Assembly: GCF_001310225.1 (NCBI RefSeq)
Contig: NZ_CP012898.1
Span: 1,674,001-1,738,000, forward strand
DNA from: Pseudalgibacter alginicilyticus
GTDB lineage: Bacteria > Bacteroidota > Bacteroidia > Flavobacteriales > Flavobacteriaceae
Length of the DNA: 64,000 nucleotides
Direction of reading: 5' to 3'
The position numbers were made by a program, and so were the translations under genes. A model generated the notes under the pieces. It saw only the letters and a program-made list of their open reading frames with translations. It made no database searches and was not told where the DNA came from. This document shows, one piece after another, positions 15,400 through 24,150 of the stretch (its first letter is position 1; the number at the start of each line of letters is the position of its first letter).

Positions 15400-15500
15400 T
15401 TTTTGTTTAGCGACACAAATATACTAGTTCCTCGGTGTATTTCAAATTCTTCACGATATTTTCTTCTATAAGTACTTGGTTTTACCCGACTCCTACAAGA
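15400..15500 (-). pseudogene. Possible C-terminal remnant of an AraC-type regulator
   Basis: On the minus strand a short frame reads VKPSTYRRKYREEFEIH, which resembles the last turn of AraC-family proteins (compare SPTTYRKQN in the gene at 8953). No start or upstream HTH is present. It lies in an otherwise empty 200-bp stretch between the PIN-like gene and a tiny ORF, and could be debris of an earlier gene. Chance similarity is possible. Confidence 0.25.
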
Positions 15501-15538
15501 GTTTCGCATCTGCTATTATTAATTTAATACTCCAAACA

Positions 15539-15715
15539 ATGGCTACAAACGGCAAGAGTGGTGATAACCGCAGACACGGAGCTGTCAAAAACAGGTCCCA
15601 AGTTAAAAATCCCAAAACGGATATTTGGGTAAAACGTGATTCCAACACTGGTAGGTTTATGGACGGAAAGACTTCAAGCAATAACCCTTTCAAGGGTAAA
15701 AGAAAAGAAAAATAA
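15539..15715 (+). CDS. Small basic conserved-type protein (58 aa)
   Basis: The ATG at 15539 gives MATNGKSGDNRRHGAVKNRS and continues through a VKRDSNTGRFMDGKT motif to a KGKRKEK tail. The protein is basic, glycine- and asparagine-rich and probably mostly unstructured. The GKSGDNRRHGAVKNRSQV and DSNTGRFMDGK segments look like those of a widespread family of small proteins that recur on mobile elements near defence genes. The function is unknown. It lies between the XRE-ImmA/PIN pair and the CBASS operon. Confidence 0.6.
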   Translation: MATNGKSGDNRRHGAVKNRSQVKNPKTDIWVKRDSNTGRFMDGKTSSNNPFKGKRKEK

Positions 15716-15767
15716 GCTCACTCCCCAGGGCTTGATGTTGGGGCATTATATAATTTAAAGTTCTTTT

Positions 15768-15923
15768 ATGAATTCTATAAATCTTACAGAAAAAGGGTTA
15801 AGTATTTGCCATAAAAATAATAGCGTGAATATCAAGGGTGATTTTGCGAAAGCTATTGTTTTTGGGCTTGCAGCAATTATCGTTATAGGTGGTATAGCTA
15901 CAATTTTGAAGCAACCTAACTGA
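15768..15923 (+). CDS. Small single-pass membrane protein (51 aa)
   Basis: An ATG at 15768 opens a 51-residue frame with a hydrophilic N-terminus (MNSINLTEKGLSICHKNNS) and one predicted membrane helix at about residues 29-46 (AIVFGLAAIIVIGGIATIL). It is too short for a strong call, but the clean membrane segment and its position 127 bp before the CBASS operon make it worth keeping. No family is recognised. Confidence 0.4.
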   Translation: MNSINLTEKGLSICHKNNSVNIKGDFAKAIVFGLAAIIVIGGIATILKQPN

Positions 15924-16050
15924 TAATACAATTATGGTGGCTTTATATTAATTGAGTCACCATAATTAATATAAAAAATAAGTCAATTTTTTGCGCAATT
16001 AAAGTACTAGTTGGTTTCAGAAATTGATCAAAACTCTTAAATAAAAAATT

Positions 16051-17289
16051 ATGAATGAATTGTACAAAAATGAAATCAACGAAATACTAGAAATTCTGGG
16101 AGAGAATCTAGACATTTCTGAAAGTCAATACAAAGCCGCTGTAAAAAGTTATGAAGCAGTTGGGGATTGGCTCTCTAAAGAAAGTTCCACATTATACCCA
16201 TACTCCCCAAGAATAATTCCCCAAGGATCGTTTATGCTTGGCACTATCACTAGGCCTATAAACGACGAGGACGATATAGACATCGACCTCGTTTGCAAAT
16301 TGAATGGGAAGCCATCCCATTGGACTCAAAAACATTTGAAAGATGCAGTTGGTGACAGGCTCAAAGAGTATTCCGTCTACAAAGAAATGCTGGAAAGTCT
16401 AGACGGGGGAAGAAGATGCTGGACGCTCGAATATTCTGATGAAGCCAACTATCATTTAGATATTCTACCATCTATTTCCGATAAAAACTTTACCGTTTTA
16501 CTTAATGAATCATTCAATAATTACCAGAATTTAGACGCCGATAAATTAGCAATCCGAATAACGGATAAAGAAGATCTTTTTTATTCTGTAATGACCCATA
16601 CTGAATGGTGGAGAAAATGCAATCCTTTTGGCTACGCCAAATGGTTTTTTCAAAGGGCCATATACAGTTCGACAAAAATGTTCGCGCTCAACGAATCCGT
16701 TGATCCAGTACGACCATTTCAGAAAGAAAAAATGCCATTGCAAAGGGTAGTCCAACTTTTAAAGAGACATAGAGATATAATGTTTTCATCAGATGAATAT
16801 GATAGTGAAAATAAACCCATTTCCATCATAATTACCACTTTGGCAAGTAAAGCGTATGACAAAAGCGAAAATATTGTTGATGCTTATGTCAATATTGTAA
16901 GTAAAATGCGTAGTTATATTGAAACTAGGCTCAACGCGAAAACAGGGCAATATGAAAGATGGGTAAGTAACCCTATAAATAACGAAGAAAATTTTGCTGA
17001 TAAATGGTCGGAGGTGGCTCAGAAAGAAGAATACTTTTATGCTTGGTTGGATAAATTAGAAGAAGATCTAGCTACAATTCAATATGGTCAAAATAAAGGT
17101 CTTTTCAGTTTGAATGAATCATTATCGGCACAATATGGTAATAGGGTCGTCAATAAGGTGTTTGCTGAGTATGGCGAAAAAAACAAGATTTTGCGTGAGA
17201 ATGGACTAAGAAAAATGGCAGTTGGGACAGGAATGCTAGGGAGTATCGGTAAGTCAATACCCAACCATAACTTCGAGGGTAATATATAA
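16051..17289 (+). CDS. CBASS cyclic-oligonucleotide synthase (CD-NTase)
   Basis: The 412-residue protein is a CD-NTase/cGAS-DncV-like nucleotidyltransferase. The GS motif is at residues 59-60 (PQGSFMLGT), the catalytic pair D77 and D79 lie in DDIDIDLV, and the third Asp is D137 in YHLDILP. On infection such enzymes make cyclic di- or trinucleotides that activate an effector. It is the first gene of a three-gene operon with an E2-like protein and a patatin phospholipase, the type II-short CBASS layout. The protein ends FEGNI rather than in a terminal glycine, which matters for E2-dependent conjugation. Clade and product nucleotide cannot be told by eye. Confidence 0.9.
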   Translation: MNELYKNEINEILEILGENLDISESQYKAAVKSYEAVGDWLSKESSTLYPYSPRIIPQGSFMLGTITRPINDEDDIDIDLVCKLNGKPSHWTQKHLKDAVGDRLKEYSVYKEMLESLDGGRRCWTLEYSDEANYHLDILPSISDKNFTVLLNESFNNYQNLDADKLAIRITDKEDLFYSVMTHTEWWRKCNPFGYAKWFFQRAIYSSTKMFALNESVDPVRPFQKEKMPLQRVVQLLKRHRDIMFSSDEYDSENKPISIIITTLASKAYDKSENIVDAYVNIVSKMRSYIETRLNAKTGQYERWVSNPINNEENFADKWSEVAQKEEYFYAWLDKLEEDLATIQYGQNKGLFSLNESLSAQYGNRVVNKVFAEYGEKNKILRENGLRKMAVGTGMLGSIGKSIPNHNFEGNI

Positions 17290-17292
17290 AAA

Positions 17293-17772
17293 ATGAGTAG
17301 TAGGTATTTCAAGTCGAATGGCAAAAGAACTCTTAAAGGGTTACTCTCTTCCGAACATCTTAAAAAGATCAAAGTAGATTTTCCAGAAGTTAGAGTTGTC
17401 AAAAACACTTGGAATAGCTTTCAAATTATTTTAGAACTCCAACCTACGGCAATAAGTGAAAAATATCAGCTTATGGTTATCTATGAACAAAACAGATGGG
17501 TTAAAGCTTTTGTGGTGAATAAGGAATTAAGGATTGCCGCGAATAGGTCAAAGCTACCACACATTTATAACAGTAAGGAACAACAGCTTTGCTTGTACTC
17601 GCCCAGCAAAAAGGAGTGGGACGGATTTAGCTACATTGTAGATACAATCATTCCTTGGGCAAGTGAGTGGCTTTACTATTATGAATTGTGGCTACCTGAA
17701 GGCAAATGGTACGGTGGCGGCCACAATGAATACCCCAATGAGGACAATACAGAAATATTAAAAAATGAATAA
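17293..17772 (+). CDS. CBASS E2-like ubiquitin-conjugating-fold protein (type II-short)
   Basis: The 159-residue protein has the bacterial E2-like signature: LPHIYN (about 89-94), the probable catalytic Cys100 in QLCLYSP, EWDGF, then PWASEWLYYYELWLPEGKWYGGGH. In type II-short CBASS this lone E2 forms a thioester or adduct with the C-terminus of the CD-NTase and primes it, without an E1 or JAB protease. Neither of those is encoded here. The gene starts 3 bp after the CD-NTase stop and overlaps the patatin gene by 8 bp. Confidence 0.88.
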   Translation: MSSRYFKSNGKRTLKGLLSSEHLKKIKVDFPEVRVVKNTWNSFQIILELQPTAISEKYQLMVIYEQNRWVKAFVVNKELRIAANRSKLPHIYNSKEQQLCLYSPSKKEWDGFSYIVDTIIPWASEWLYYYELWLPEGKWYGGGHNEYPNEDNTEILKNE

Positions 17773-18790
17773 GAAAAAGTTTAAAATATTATCGATTGAC
17801 GGAGGTGGGATAAAAGGAGTCTTCCCAGCAATGTTTTTGATGCTTTTAGAGGACGAACTAAAAAATCGTTCAGATGGCAAAACCAAAATCTATCAACATT
17901 TTGACTTGATAACAGGTACATCTACCGGTGGTATTATTGCTATTGCTTTGGCATTAGGGATTTCTGCAAAGGAAATCTATAATTTATATTTGGACAATGC
18001 AAAAAAAATATTTGGCAATAAAAAACCCTTCTTTTTTGGGCAAATCCGAAATTCGGCTCACGAGCGCAATTTTCTTGAAACGTTAGTTCGTAATAAATTC
18101 AAAGAAGTAAACGGTGGAAATGACCCAAGGTTAAAAGACTGTAAAACCGACATCTGTATTCCTATATACGATTTGATTCAAGGTAATCCCAGTGTGCTTA
18201 AAACTAAGTACCATCCAGCATTTGAACGGGATTATCACATTCCTGCATACCAAGCAGCAATGGCCACTTCTGCCGCTCCTACATATTTCGACCCCTACAC
18301 ATCTGATTATATCGATTTGAATGGAACCAAAAAGGATTTTTCAAACAAAGTAGATGGCGGTGTGATGGCCAATAATCCGACATTGGTTGCTTTTTTGGAA
18401 GCTACTAAGGCTTTTAAAGTTGAGATGTCACAACTGGAAATACTCTCTTTGGGTACGGGCTATAAAAAATTTACAGACGGTAATTCTAGGAAAAAGTGGG
18501 GGCTTTATTATTGGATGAGAAAAGATAAACGCCAGAGACTTATTGATTTATTTATGCAAAGTCAATCTCAACTCGTTGCAAATTATATTAGTCTTCTGTA
18601 TCAGGGAATTGATAAAAGAGAAAAAGACAATCCGAATTTTGTCTATGATAGAATTGATGTTCAGCTTAACGAGGATAACTTTATTGATATGGACGAAAGC
18701 GATACAGCCAAAATTAAAAACTTCGCTGAGTTGGCATCAATCGAGTTCCAACATAATAGGAGTTTAATTATTAAAAAACACTTTTATTAG
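17765..18790 (+). CDS. capV: CBASS effector patatin-like phospholipase (CapV-type)
   Basis: The 341-residue protein carries the oxyanion loop DGGGIKG (residues 12-18), the nucleophile elbow GTSTG with Ser53, and the catalytic Asp197 in VDGGVMANNP: a complete patatin Ser-Asp dyad. As CapV, it would be activated by the cyclic nucleotide made by the CD-NTase and degrade the inner membrane to kill the infected cell. It overlaps the E2-like gene by 8 bp, so the three genes are translated together. Length matches known CapV proteins. Confidence 0.9.
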   Translation: MNKKKFKILSIDGGGIKGVFPAMFLMLLEDELKNRSDGKTKIYQHFDLITGTSTGGIIAIALALGISAKEIYNLYLDNAKKIFGNKKPFFFGQIRNSAHERNFLETLVRNKFKEVNGGNDPRLKDCKTDICIPIYDLIQGNPSVLKTKYHPAFERDYHIPAYQAAMATSAAPTYFDPYTSDYIDLNGTKKDFSNKVDGGVMANNPTLVAFLEATKAFKVEMSQLEILSLGTGYKKFTDGNSRKKWGLYYWMRKDKRQRLIDLFMQSQSQLVANYISLLYQGIDKREKDNPNFVYDRIDVQLNEDNFIDMDESDTAKIKNFAELASIEFQHNRSLIIKKHFY

Positions 18791-18895
18791 ACTAGAATTT
18801 TGCAGTCTATATTTTTTTAATGGAAAGTAGCAATTCATTTAAAAGGCTAAGCAAGAGCCGCCTCATAATAATGAAAACGTTTTTGAATAATTCTT

Positions 18896-19531
18896 TCATC
18901 TTTTTTGATGTAATGGATGGTTAATGAGGTAAGCCAATATTTTATTCTGATTTGAATGAGTTAAATAGCGTGATTCATCTTCATTGGATAGAAACCCCAA
19001 TTCTATTAATACCGAAGGACAATAATCAACAGTTTCCAGCAACACCTGAAAATTCGCAAACTTTACACCCCTACTTTCAAACCCTAACTGCTTTTTAATT
19101 TGGTTCTGCAATTGATAGGCAAACCAAGTAGAATCTTTTGAATACTGTGATATATCGTTAGCCACAAACACTTCAATCCCTCTTGCAGTAGGATTATCCG
19201 AATGGTTACAATGCAAGGAAATAAACACATCGGCATTTAGCGCCTTGGCCAGTTTAGTCCTATCCAATAATGAAATAAGCGTGTCGCTATAACGGGTCAA
19301 GTAAATATCCAATGGCGTTTCTGACTTCTCGTTAAGCCTTAAAATTTCCAAGGCAATATCCAATATTACATCTTTTTCTTTAATACCATTTATGCCGATG
19401 GCACCGGAATCTTTTCCTCCGTGTCCCACATCGATCACGATTCTTTTTTGAGCTGCCGTTTCCTGTCCAAAAATGATGCACATTTTCAGAAGCAAAATCA
19501 CAAAACTGACGTTTTTGAGCACTTTTTTCAT
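18896..19531 (-). CDS. N-acetylmuramoyl-L-alanine amidase (Amidase_3)
   Basis: After an N-terminal signal-like segment (KKVLKNVSFVILLLKMCIIFG) comes an Amidase_3 domain: VIDVGHGGKDSGAIG (first Zn His), a Glu in KEKDVILDIALEI, FISLHCNH (second Zn His) and the catalytic Glu in LIELGFLSNEDES. It cleaves the peptide stem from glycan in periplasmic peptidoglycan. The start at 19531 (MKKVLK) is preferred over 19555. It is encoded next to, and divergent from, the tra operon, so a role in opening the wall for the mating channel is plausible. Confidence 0.85.
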   Translation of the reverse strand: MKKVLKNVSFVILLLKMCIIFGQETAAQKRIVIDVGHGGKDSGAIGINGIKEKDVILDIALEILRLNEKSETPLDIYLTRYSDTLISLLDRTKLAKALNADVFISLHCNHSDNPTARGIEVFVANDISQYSKDSTWFAYQLQNQIKKQLGFESRGVKFANFQVLLETVDYCPSVLIELGFLSNEDESRYLTHSNQNKILAYLINHPLHQKR

Positions 19532-19720
19532 TTTCAATTTTTGGGTTATCAACAACTCCCTTGCAAAATTCCATATAATTTGATATCAAATAATTGCAAC
19601 GGAATTCAAACAATATCAAATAAAATTTTATTCACAAATATTTGATTATCAATTATTTATAAACAAATATATGTAAATTCCCCATAACGAAAACGAATCA
19701 AAATTTTAAACTTTTCCGTT

Positions 19721-20008
19721 ATGAAAAAATCAATCTATTTGGCAGCTTTTCTTTCGCTAGTTTCAACATCGCTATTTGCTCAAATCGGTGGAATCGAAGA
19801 TTCCGTTAACGATGTTTCGGATACCATAAGAACCATCTTCCCTATTATTTTAGGTGTCATCTTCCTTATCGGCTTCCTCTTTAATGCAGGACATTTCTTT
19901 GGTGAAAATGCAGACCTGAAGAAAGGGATTACCCGTGTTTTGGTCTTTGTGCTAATTGCAGGTGCAGTAGTTGGAATTTTCACTTACCTAATCTCAATTG
20001 TAGTCTAA
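19721..20008 (+). CDS. traE: TraE, conjugative transfer protein (DUF4134, VirB2-like)
   Basis: The 95-residue protein has a signal peptide ending SLFAQ and two hydrophobic helices (about 38-58 and 72-93) around GHFFGENADLKKGITR, matching DUF4134 TraE of Bacteroidetes conjugative elements. By position it is the VirB2-like pilin or membrane subunit. It is the first gene of the tra operon. The gap before traF holds a short inverted repeat CCCAC-TAA-GTGGG (20009-20021) that may trim or limit the transcript. Confidence 0.85.
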   Translation: MKKSIYLAAFLSLVSTSLFAQIGGIEDSVNDVSDTIRTIFPIILGVIFLIGFLFNAGHFFGENADLKKGITRVLVFVLIAGAVVGIFTYLISIVV

Positions 20009-20039
20009 CCCACTAAGTGGGATTTATTTACCTAGCTGT

Positions 20040-20324
20040 ATGAAGAAATTCGAGGTCTATAAAAACATCAGGAAACAGGCGGTCATTTTTGGGCTGCCCA
20101 TTTCCCTCTTTGCCGTAATGATGATCTGCATAGTAGCTTCCCTATTGGTCATTATCTTCTCCTTCAGCTTTGGAATAATCATAGGCATATTGATTTTCAA
20201 CAGTGCTCTATATATCGCCTTGACACGCATAACCAACAACCCACAACTTTTTCAAATGTCAAAAGTCTTCCCAAATATCATAAGTAATAAAAGAAATTCC
20301 GGCTTCGAGTATGGACAAGATTAA
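20040..20324 (+). CDS. traF: TraF, conjugative transfer protein (DUF4133, VirB3-like)
   Basis: The 94-residue protein has a basic N-terminus (MKKFEVYKNIRKQAVIFGLP), two adjacent membrane helices (about 21-45 and 47-66) and a hydrophilic tail, the standard form of DUF4133/VirB3-like proteins that tether the VirB4-type ATPase. It overlaps the start of traG by 14 bp, which couples their translation. Confidence 0.85.
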   Translation: MKKFEVYKNIRKQAVIFGLPISLFAVMMICIVASLLVIIFSFSFGIIIGILIFNSALYIALTRITNNPQLFQMSKVFPNIISNKRNSGFEYGQD

Positions 20325-22713
20325 CCTATCAGCATATCAACCCATTGCAGATATTCAGGACAACATCATTTTTGCCAACAACGGCAATGTGGTCTTGTGC
20401 TATGAAGGCCATCTCCCGGAAATCTATTCGCTATCCGAAAAGGATTTTGAGGATATGCACGGGGCCTGGTTTCAGGCATTGAAATCCTTACCTGTCGGTA
20501 CCGTGGTCCATAAACAGGATATCTATCTTAAAAGATCCTATTCGGCTGAACAACTTCCTAATTCAACATTTTTGGAAAAAGCGACCCACGACCATTTTAA
20601 GGGACGCAGTTATATGGAGCATAGGTGTCTTTTGTTCTTCATTTTAACCAAGAACAAGGCACTCAATAACCGCAAATATGTCAACCCGTTCCGAAAGATT
20701 TCAAAAGGTATCGTTCAGGAATTGGACGATACTGTGAAAAGTTTTATCGGTTCGGTAAGCGATTCCGTTGCATTTATCAATAACAGTCGAAAAATGGAGT
20801 TTGTTCCCTTAGATGCGAATAGCATACTAAGCTTGACAAATGGCTATTTCAATGGCTTTAACCAAGGTTTCGACACAGACATCCTTTTAGATAAGAAAAA
20901 CGTCACAATCGGCGAAAATCATTTTGATGCCCTGGCCATCAACAGCGAGCTGTGCTTTGGCGAAAGTGTACAGAGCAGCAAGACCAACGAGAAATTCACA
21001 TCTGACGATTTTGTATTTCATCAAGGGTTTATTGATGGCTTAGGGCTTACGCTAAACGAGAACCACATTGTCAACCAGATTCTATATTTGGATGATAAAC
21101 AGAAGTGGCGCAAGCTACTGGATAAGAAAATAGAGGAACTGCACAAGAGTTCCAATTTTGGTTCGCAAAACAAAGTGGTACTCGCAAAAATCCAGCATAT
21201 CCTGGACCAGATCAATGCCGATGATAATGCCCGGATTATCCGTGGTCATCTAAATATTGTGTATTGGTCAAAGGATGCCAAAGAACTGGATAAAATCACC
21301 TCAAAGATAAAGACCGAGTTTAAGGAACTGGATATTATCCCTTACTATCCAAGAGGCGAGGAACGGAAGAATTATATACTGAACAGCTACTGCTGCTTTT
21401 CCTCAAATTTCTCGAACAACGATTTATATGTAACCGATCTAAAACACGCCCTCTGCCTGTTCATCAATAATACCAATTATAAATCGGATGATACGGGAAT
21501 CATCTTCAATGACCGGGAACATAACATCCCTGTCTTAAAAGATGTTTGGGACGAACGCAAAAAGCGAATCAAAGCACGCAACTTTGCCATTTTCGCACCA
21601 ACAGGTGAGGGAAAATCCTTTTTAGCCAATAATATCCTGCGTCAATATTTTGAAAGTGGTGTTCGTTTGGTCATCATTGACTTGGGTGGTTCATACACCA
21701 AATTCGCCAAACTCTATCCTGATAAATATACCGTGCTACGCTACGAGAGTGGAAAGAATTTGGGCATCAATCCTTTTTACATCAGCGATATAAACGACCT
21801 GACACCAGAACGATTGGAAGATTTATCGGTTTTCCTATTTGAACTGTTTGCCTCTGATTTAAAGGTGACCAAGGCACAGTCCGTTTCCGTTAAAAAGATA
21901 TTGCGCCATTATTACGACAGCACTTCAGAAGACCATTCTTTGGATGGCTTTTACAATTTTATAGAAAGGAATCAGGAAAATCTTCTTGACACCCTAAAAA
22001 TCCATTCCGATTACTTCAATGTTACGGGCTTCTTGCACGTAATGTCCGAGTACGTCGGTGATGGTCTATATAACTTCCTTTTTGAGGTCAGTGAAGACCA
22101 GACCTATAAAATAGAGGACAAACGCCTGATCGTTTTTGAATTGGATGAAGTCAAGGACAACAAGGAAATTCTGTCCGTAATGTTGAAGCTGATTAAATCG
22201 GCCATCCAACGGACGATTTGGAAGAACCGTGCTGAAAAAGGTATCATCCTGTTCGACGAGTTTGCCAAACAGTTGAAGTTTGAGAATGTACTGGAAAGTG
22301 TGGAATTCTACTATCAGGCGATCCGTAAACAAAATGGAGCTATCGGTATCATCCTACAATCCATCAATCAGCTGCCCAACAATTCGACATCCGCAAGCAT
22401 TCTGGAAAACACACAGGTCATCTATAGCCTGAACAATGAGAAAGGTTACGCCGAACTGGTCAAACGCCTCAACCTTTCCGGTCACGACCTGAACCAATTG
22501 AAATCCATCAAGAACAATCTTACCGGACCACGAAAGTACACGGAGATGTTCATCAAAATTGGAAAGGAAAGCAACATTTTCAGGCTTGAAGTTCCCAAAG
22601 AAGTGTATGCCGCCTACTTGACCGATGGACAGGAAAACGAGGCCATAATGGCCATTTATGAAAAGACCCAAGATATGGAGAAGGCTATCATTGAATTTAC
22701 ATCTAAAACATAA
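20311..22713 (+). CDS. traG: TraG, VirB4-like conjugation ATPase
   Basis: This 800-residue protein is the VirB4-type ATPase of the type IV secretion system, named TraG in CTnDOT. Walker A APTGEGKSF lies near residue 430, Walker B GIILFDEFAKQL near 650, and a QSINQLPNN segment follows. It powers pilus assembly and substrate transfer at the inner membrane. It should not be confused with the coupling protein, which is encoded separately at 31745-33328. Full length with no breaks. Confidence 0.93.
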   Translation: MDKINLSAYQPIADIQDNIIFANNGNVVLCYEGHLPEIYSLSEKDFEDMHGAWFQALKSLPVGTVVHKQDIYLKRSYSAEQLPNSTFLEKATHDHFKGRSYMEHRCLLFFILTKNKALNNRKYVNPFRKISKGIVQELDDTVKSFIGSVSDSVAFINNSRKMEFVPLDANSILSLTNGYFNGFNQGFDTDILLDKKNVTIGENHFDALAINSELCFGESVQSSKTNEKFTSDDFVFHQGFIDGLGLTLNENHIVNQILYLDDKQKWRKLLDKKIEELHKSSNFGSQNKVVLAKIQHILDQINADDNARIIRGHLNIVYWSKDAKELDKITSKIKTEFKELDIIPYYPRGEERKNYILNSYCCFSSNFSNNDLYVTDLKHALCLFINNTNYKSDDTGIIFNDREHNIPVLKDVWDERKKRIKARNFAIFAPTGEGKSFLANNILRQYFESGVRLVIIDLGGSYTKFAKLYPDKYTVLRYESGKNLGINPFYISDINDLTPERLEDLSVFLFELFASDLKVTKAQSVSVKKILRHYYDSTSEDHSLDGFYNFIERNQENLLDTLKIHSDYFNVTGFLHVMSEYVGDGLYNFLFEVSEDQTYKIEDKRLIVFELDEVKDNKEILSVMLKLIKSAIQRTIWKNRAEKGIILFDEFAKQLKFENVLESVEFYYQAIRKQNGAIGIILQSINQLPNNSTSASILENTQVIYSLNNEKGYAELVKRLNLSGHDLNQLKSIKNNLTGPRKYTEMFIKIGKESNIFRLEVPKEVYAAYLTDGQENEAIMAIYEKTQDMEKAIIEFTSKT

Positions 22714-22717
22714 TATT

Positions 22718-23293
22718 ATGAAATCGAAAATCTTAATTATCGCAACAGCATTCATTTTTTTATTGCCTGCAAGCGCTGCGTGCCAGGGGATGCCCACTTA
22801 TGATAACACCAACTTTATCAGCTTGGTAAAGCAATTGGTCGAATCCGGGAAACAGACCGCTCAACTTATCAAGTCCGTAAAATTCCTGAAGGATGCCAAG
22901 GAGAGCATCGAAAAAGTATCGAACGTGGTTCAACAGCTCAATGCTGTCCAAGAAATTGCAAATAATAACCAACGTCTTATCAATGTAATGCAAAACGATT
23001 TGCAGGATATTTTGAACTCGCCCTATATCAAACCCAATGAAGTGGCCAGGGTGTCCGAATCGTTTAGCACCATTGTCCAGAATTCCTTGGACACAATGGA
23101 CTTCATAGACGAGATACTGTCCAGTGACTACCTCAAAATGAGCGATGCGGAACGTGCAGAAATATTAAAACAAAAGGAAATCGAGTCCAAGGAAATGGTT
23201 TCCGATATCACCATCCGAACCAAACGCTATCGGGATATTATCTCTTTCCGAAAAATGCAGGATAAAATCAATAACCGCGAAACCGAATACTAA
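22718..23293 (+). CDS. traI: TraI, conjugative transfer protein (DUF4141, VirB5-like)
   Basis: The ATG at 22718 gives a signal peptide KSKILIIATAFIFLLPASAA directly before CQGMPTYDN, a typical exported DUF4141 start, so the upstream in-frame extension to 22658 is rejected. The rest is helical, with a coiled-coil-like stretch SVKFLKDAKESIEKVSNVVQQLNAVQEIANNNQRL. By position it is the VirB5-like periplasmic component. The gap to traG is 4 bp and to traJ 2 bp. Confidence 0.85.
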   Translation: MKSKILIIATAFIFLLPASAACQGMPTYDNTNFISLVKQLVESGKQTAQLIKSVKFLKDAKESIEKVSNVVQQLNAVQEIANNNQRLINVMQNDLQDILNSPYIKPNEVARVSESFSTIVQNSLDTMDFIDEILSSDYLKMSDAERAEILKQKEIESKEMVSDITIRTKRYRDIISFRKMQDKINNRETEY

Positions 23294-23295
23294 GG

Positions 23296-24138
23296 ATGAC
23301 CGCAACCATCATTTTAGGAATCGGGCTTGAATACGTAGATGCCGTATTCCAGACGATACAGAACAGCGACTTCTCGCAATATACCATTGCAGGAATGAAA
23401 ACCCTTGCTGTTTTGTTCTTTCTGGTCAATATCCTTAAAAAATACAATGAAGGTGTTGCGGATAAAGACGGATATACTTGGGGATTGAGTCCGGGAGAAT
23501 TGGCCAAGAATTTTGCGGTCGTTCTCCTGGTCATTTTCTCGACACAGGTCTTGGGCTTTTTTGATGCCATCCTCGTGTCCATCGAGGGACAATATCGGGG
23601 AACAGCCCCAGCTTTGCTGCCTTTGCAGATGCAGGATATTCCTATTGAAGAAGATGTGAATCTGATGGATGCAGCAAAAAACGCTATGACATTGCTTTAT
23701 GAAGCTCTGGTAACCCCACTTTTTGGGTTCAAAATATTTGCCTTTATCGTCAGCATCATCCTTTGGATCCTGGATCTGTTCATCTATCCCTTGTTCTTGG
23801 CGGAACGCTTTTTCCTTTTAGGGATAATGCAGGCCTTTTTCCCATTGGTCATTAGTTTGGCTGTTTTTGAAAAGTTCCGCTCCCTAGCCTATACCTTTTT
23901 TAAACTGTATGCTGCGGTGTATATGCTCGTACCGGCATTCTTTCTGGTCAATGTGTTTGCCAATGCCCTCTATACGGAAATCAATATCAATTTTTGGAAC
24001 AACCTTTTCGGTACGGATGTAGGTCAGGGCTTCTTTGCTCCTGTGGTGCAATTGGGTTCTGTTGGTTTTATCGTGTTCCTGAAATTCAAGCTTTATCGAC
24101 GTGCCACCTCCTTCACATTACGACTTTTTACCAACTAA
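23296..24138 (+). CDS. traJ: TraJ, polytopic conjugation protein (VirB6-like)
   Basis: The 280-residue protein has about six membrane helices, including AFIVSIILWILDLFIYPLFLAERFFLLGIMQAFFPLVISLAVF and ending VGFIVFLKFKLYRR. This is the pattern of TraJ in Bacteroidetes conjugative transposons, the VirB6-like inner-membrane channel part. It starts 2 bp after traI and is followed by traK after 12 bp. Confidence 0.87.
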   Translation: MTATIILGIGLEYVDAVFQTIQNSDFSQYTIAGMKTLAVLFFLVNILKKYNEGVADKDGYTWGLSPGELAKNFAVVLLVIFSTQVLGFFDAILVSIEGQYRGTAPALLPLQMQDIPIEEDVNLMDAAKNAMTLLYEALVTPLFGFKIFAFIVSIILWILDLFIYPLFLAERFFLLGIMQAFFPLVISLAVFEKFRSLAYTFFKLYAAVYMLVPAFFLVNVFANALYTEININFWNNLFGTDVGQGFFAPVVQLGSVGFIVFLKFKLYRRATSFTLRLFTN

Positions 24139-24150
24139 TATCCAATTAGA

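Noticed and set aside
22354-22797. A 147-residue minus-strand frame over the traG end
   Set aside because: Antisense to traG and the traI start, with no homology-like features.
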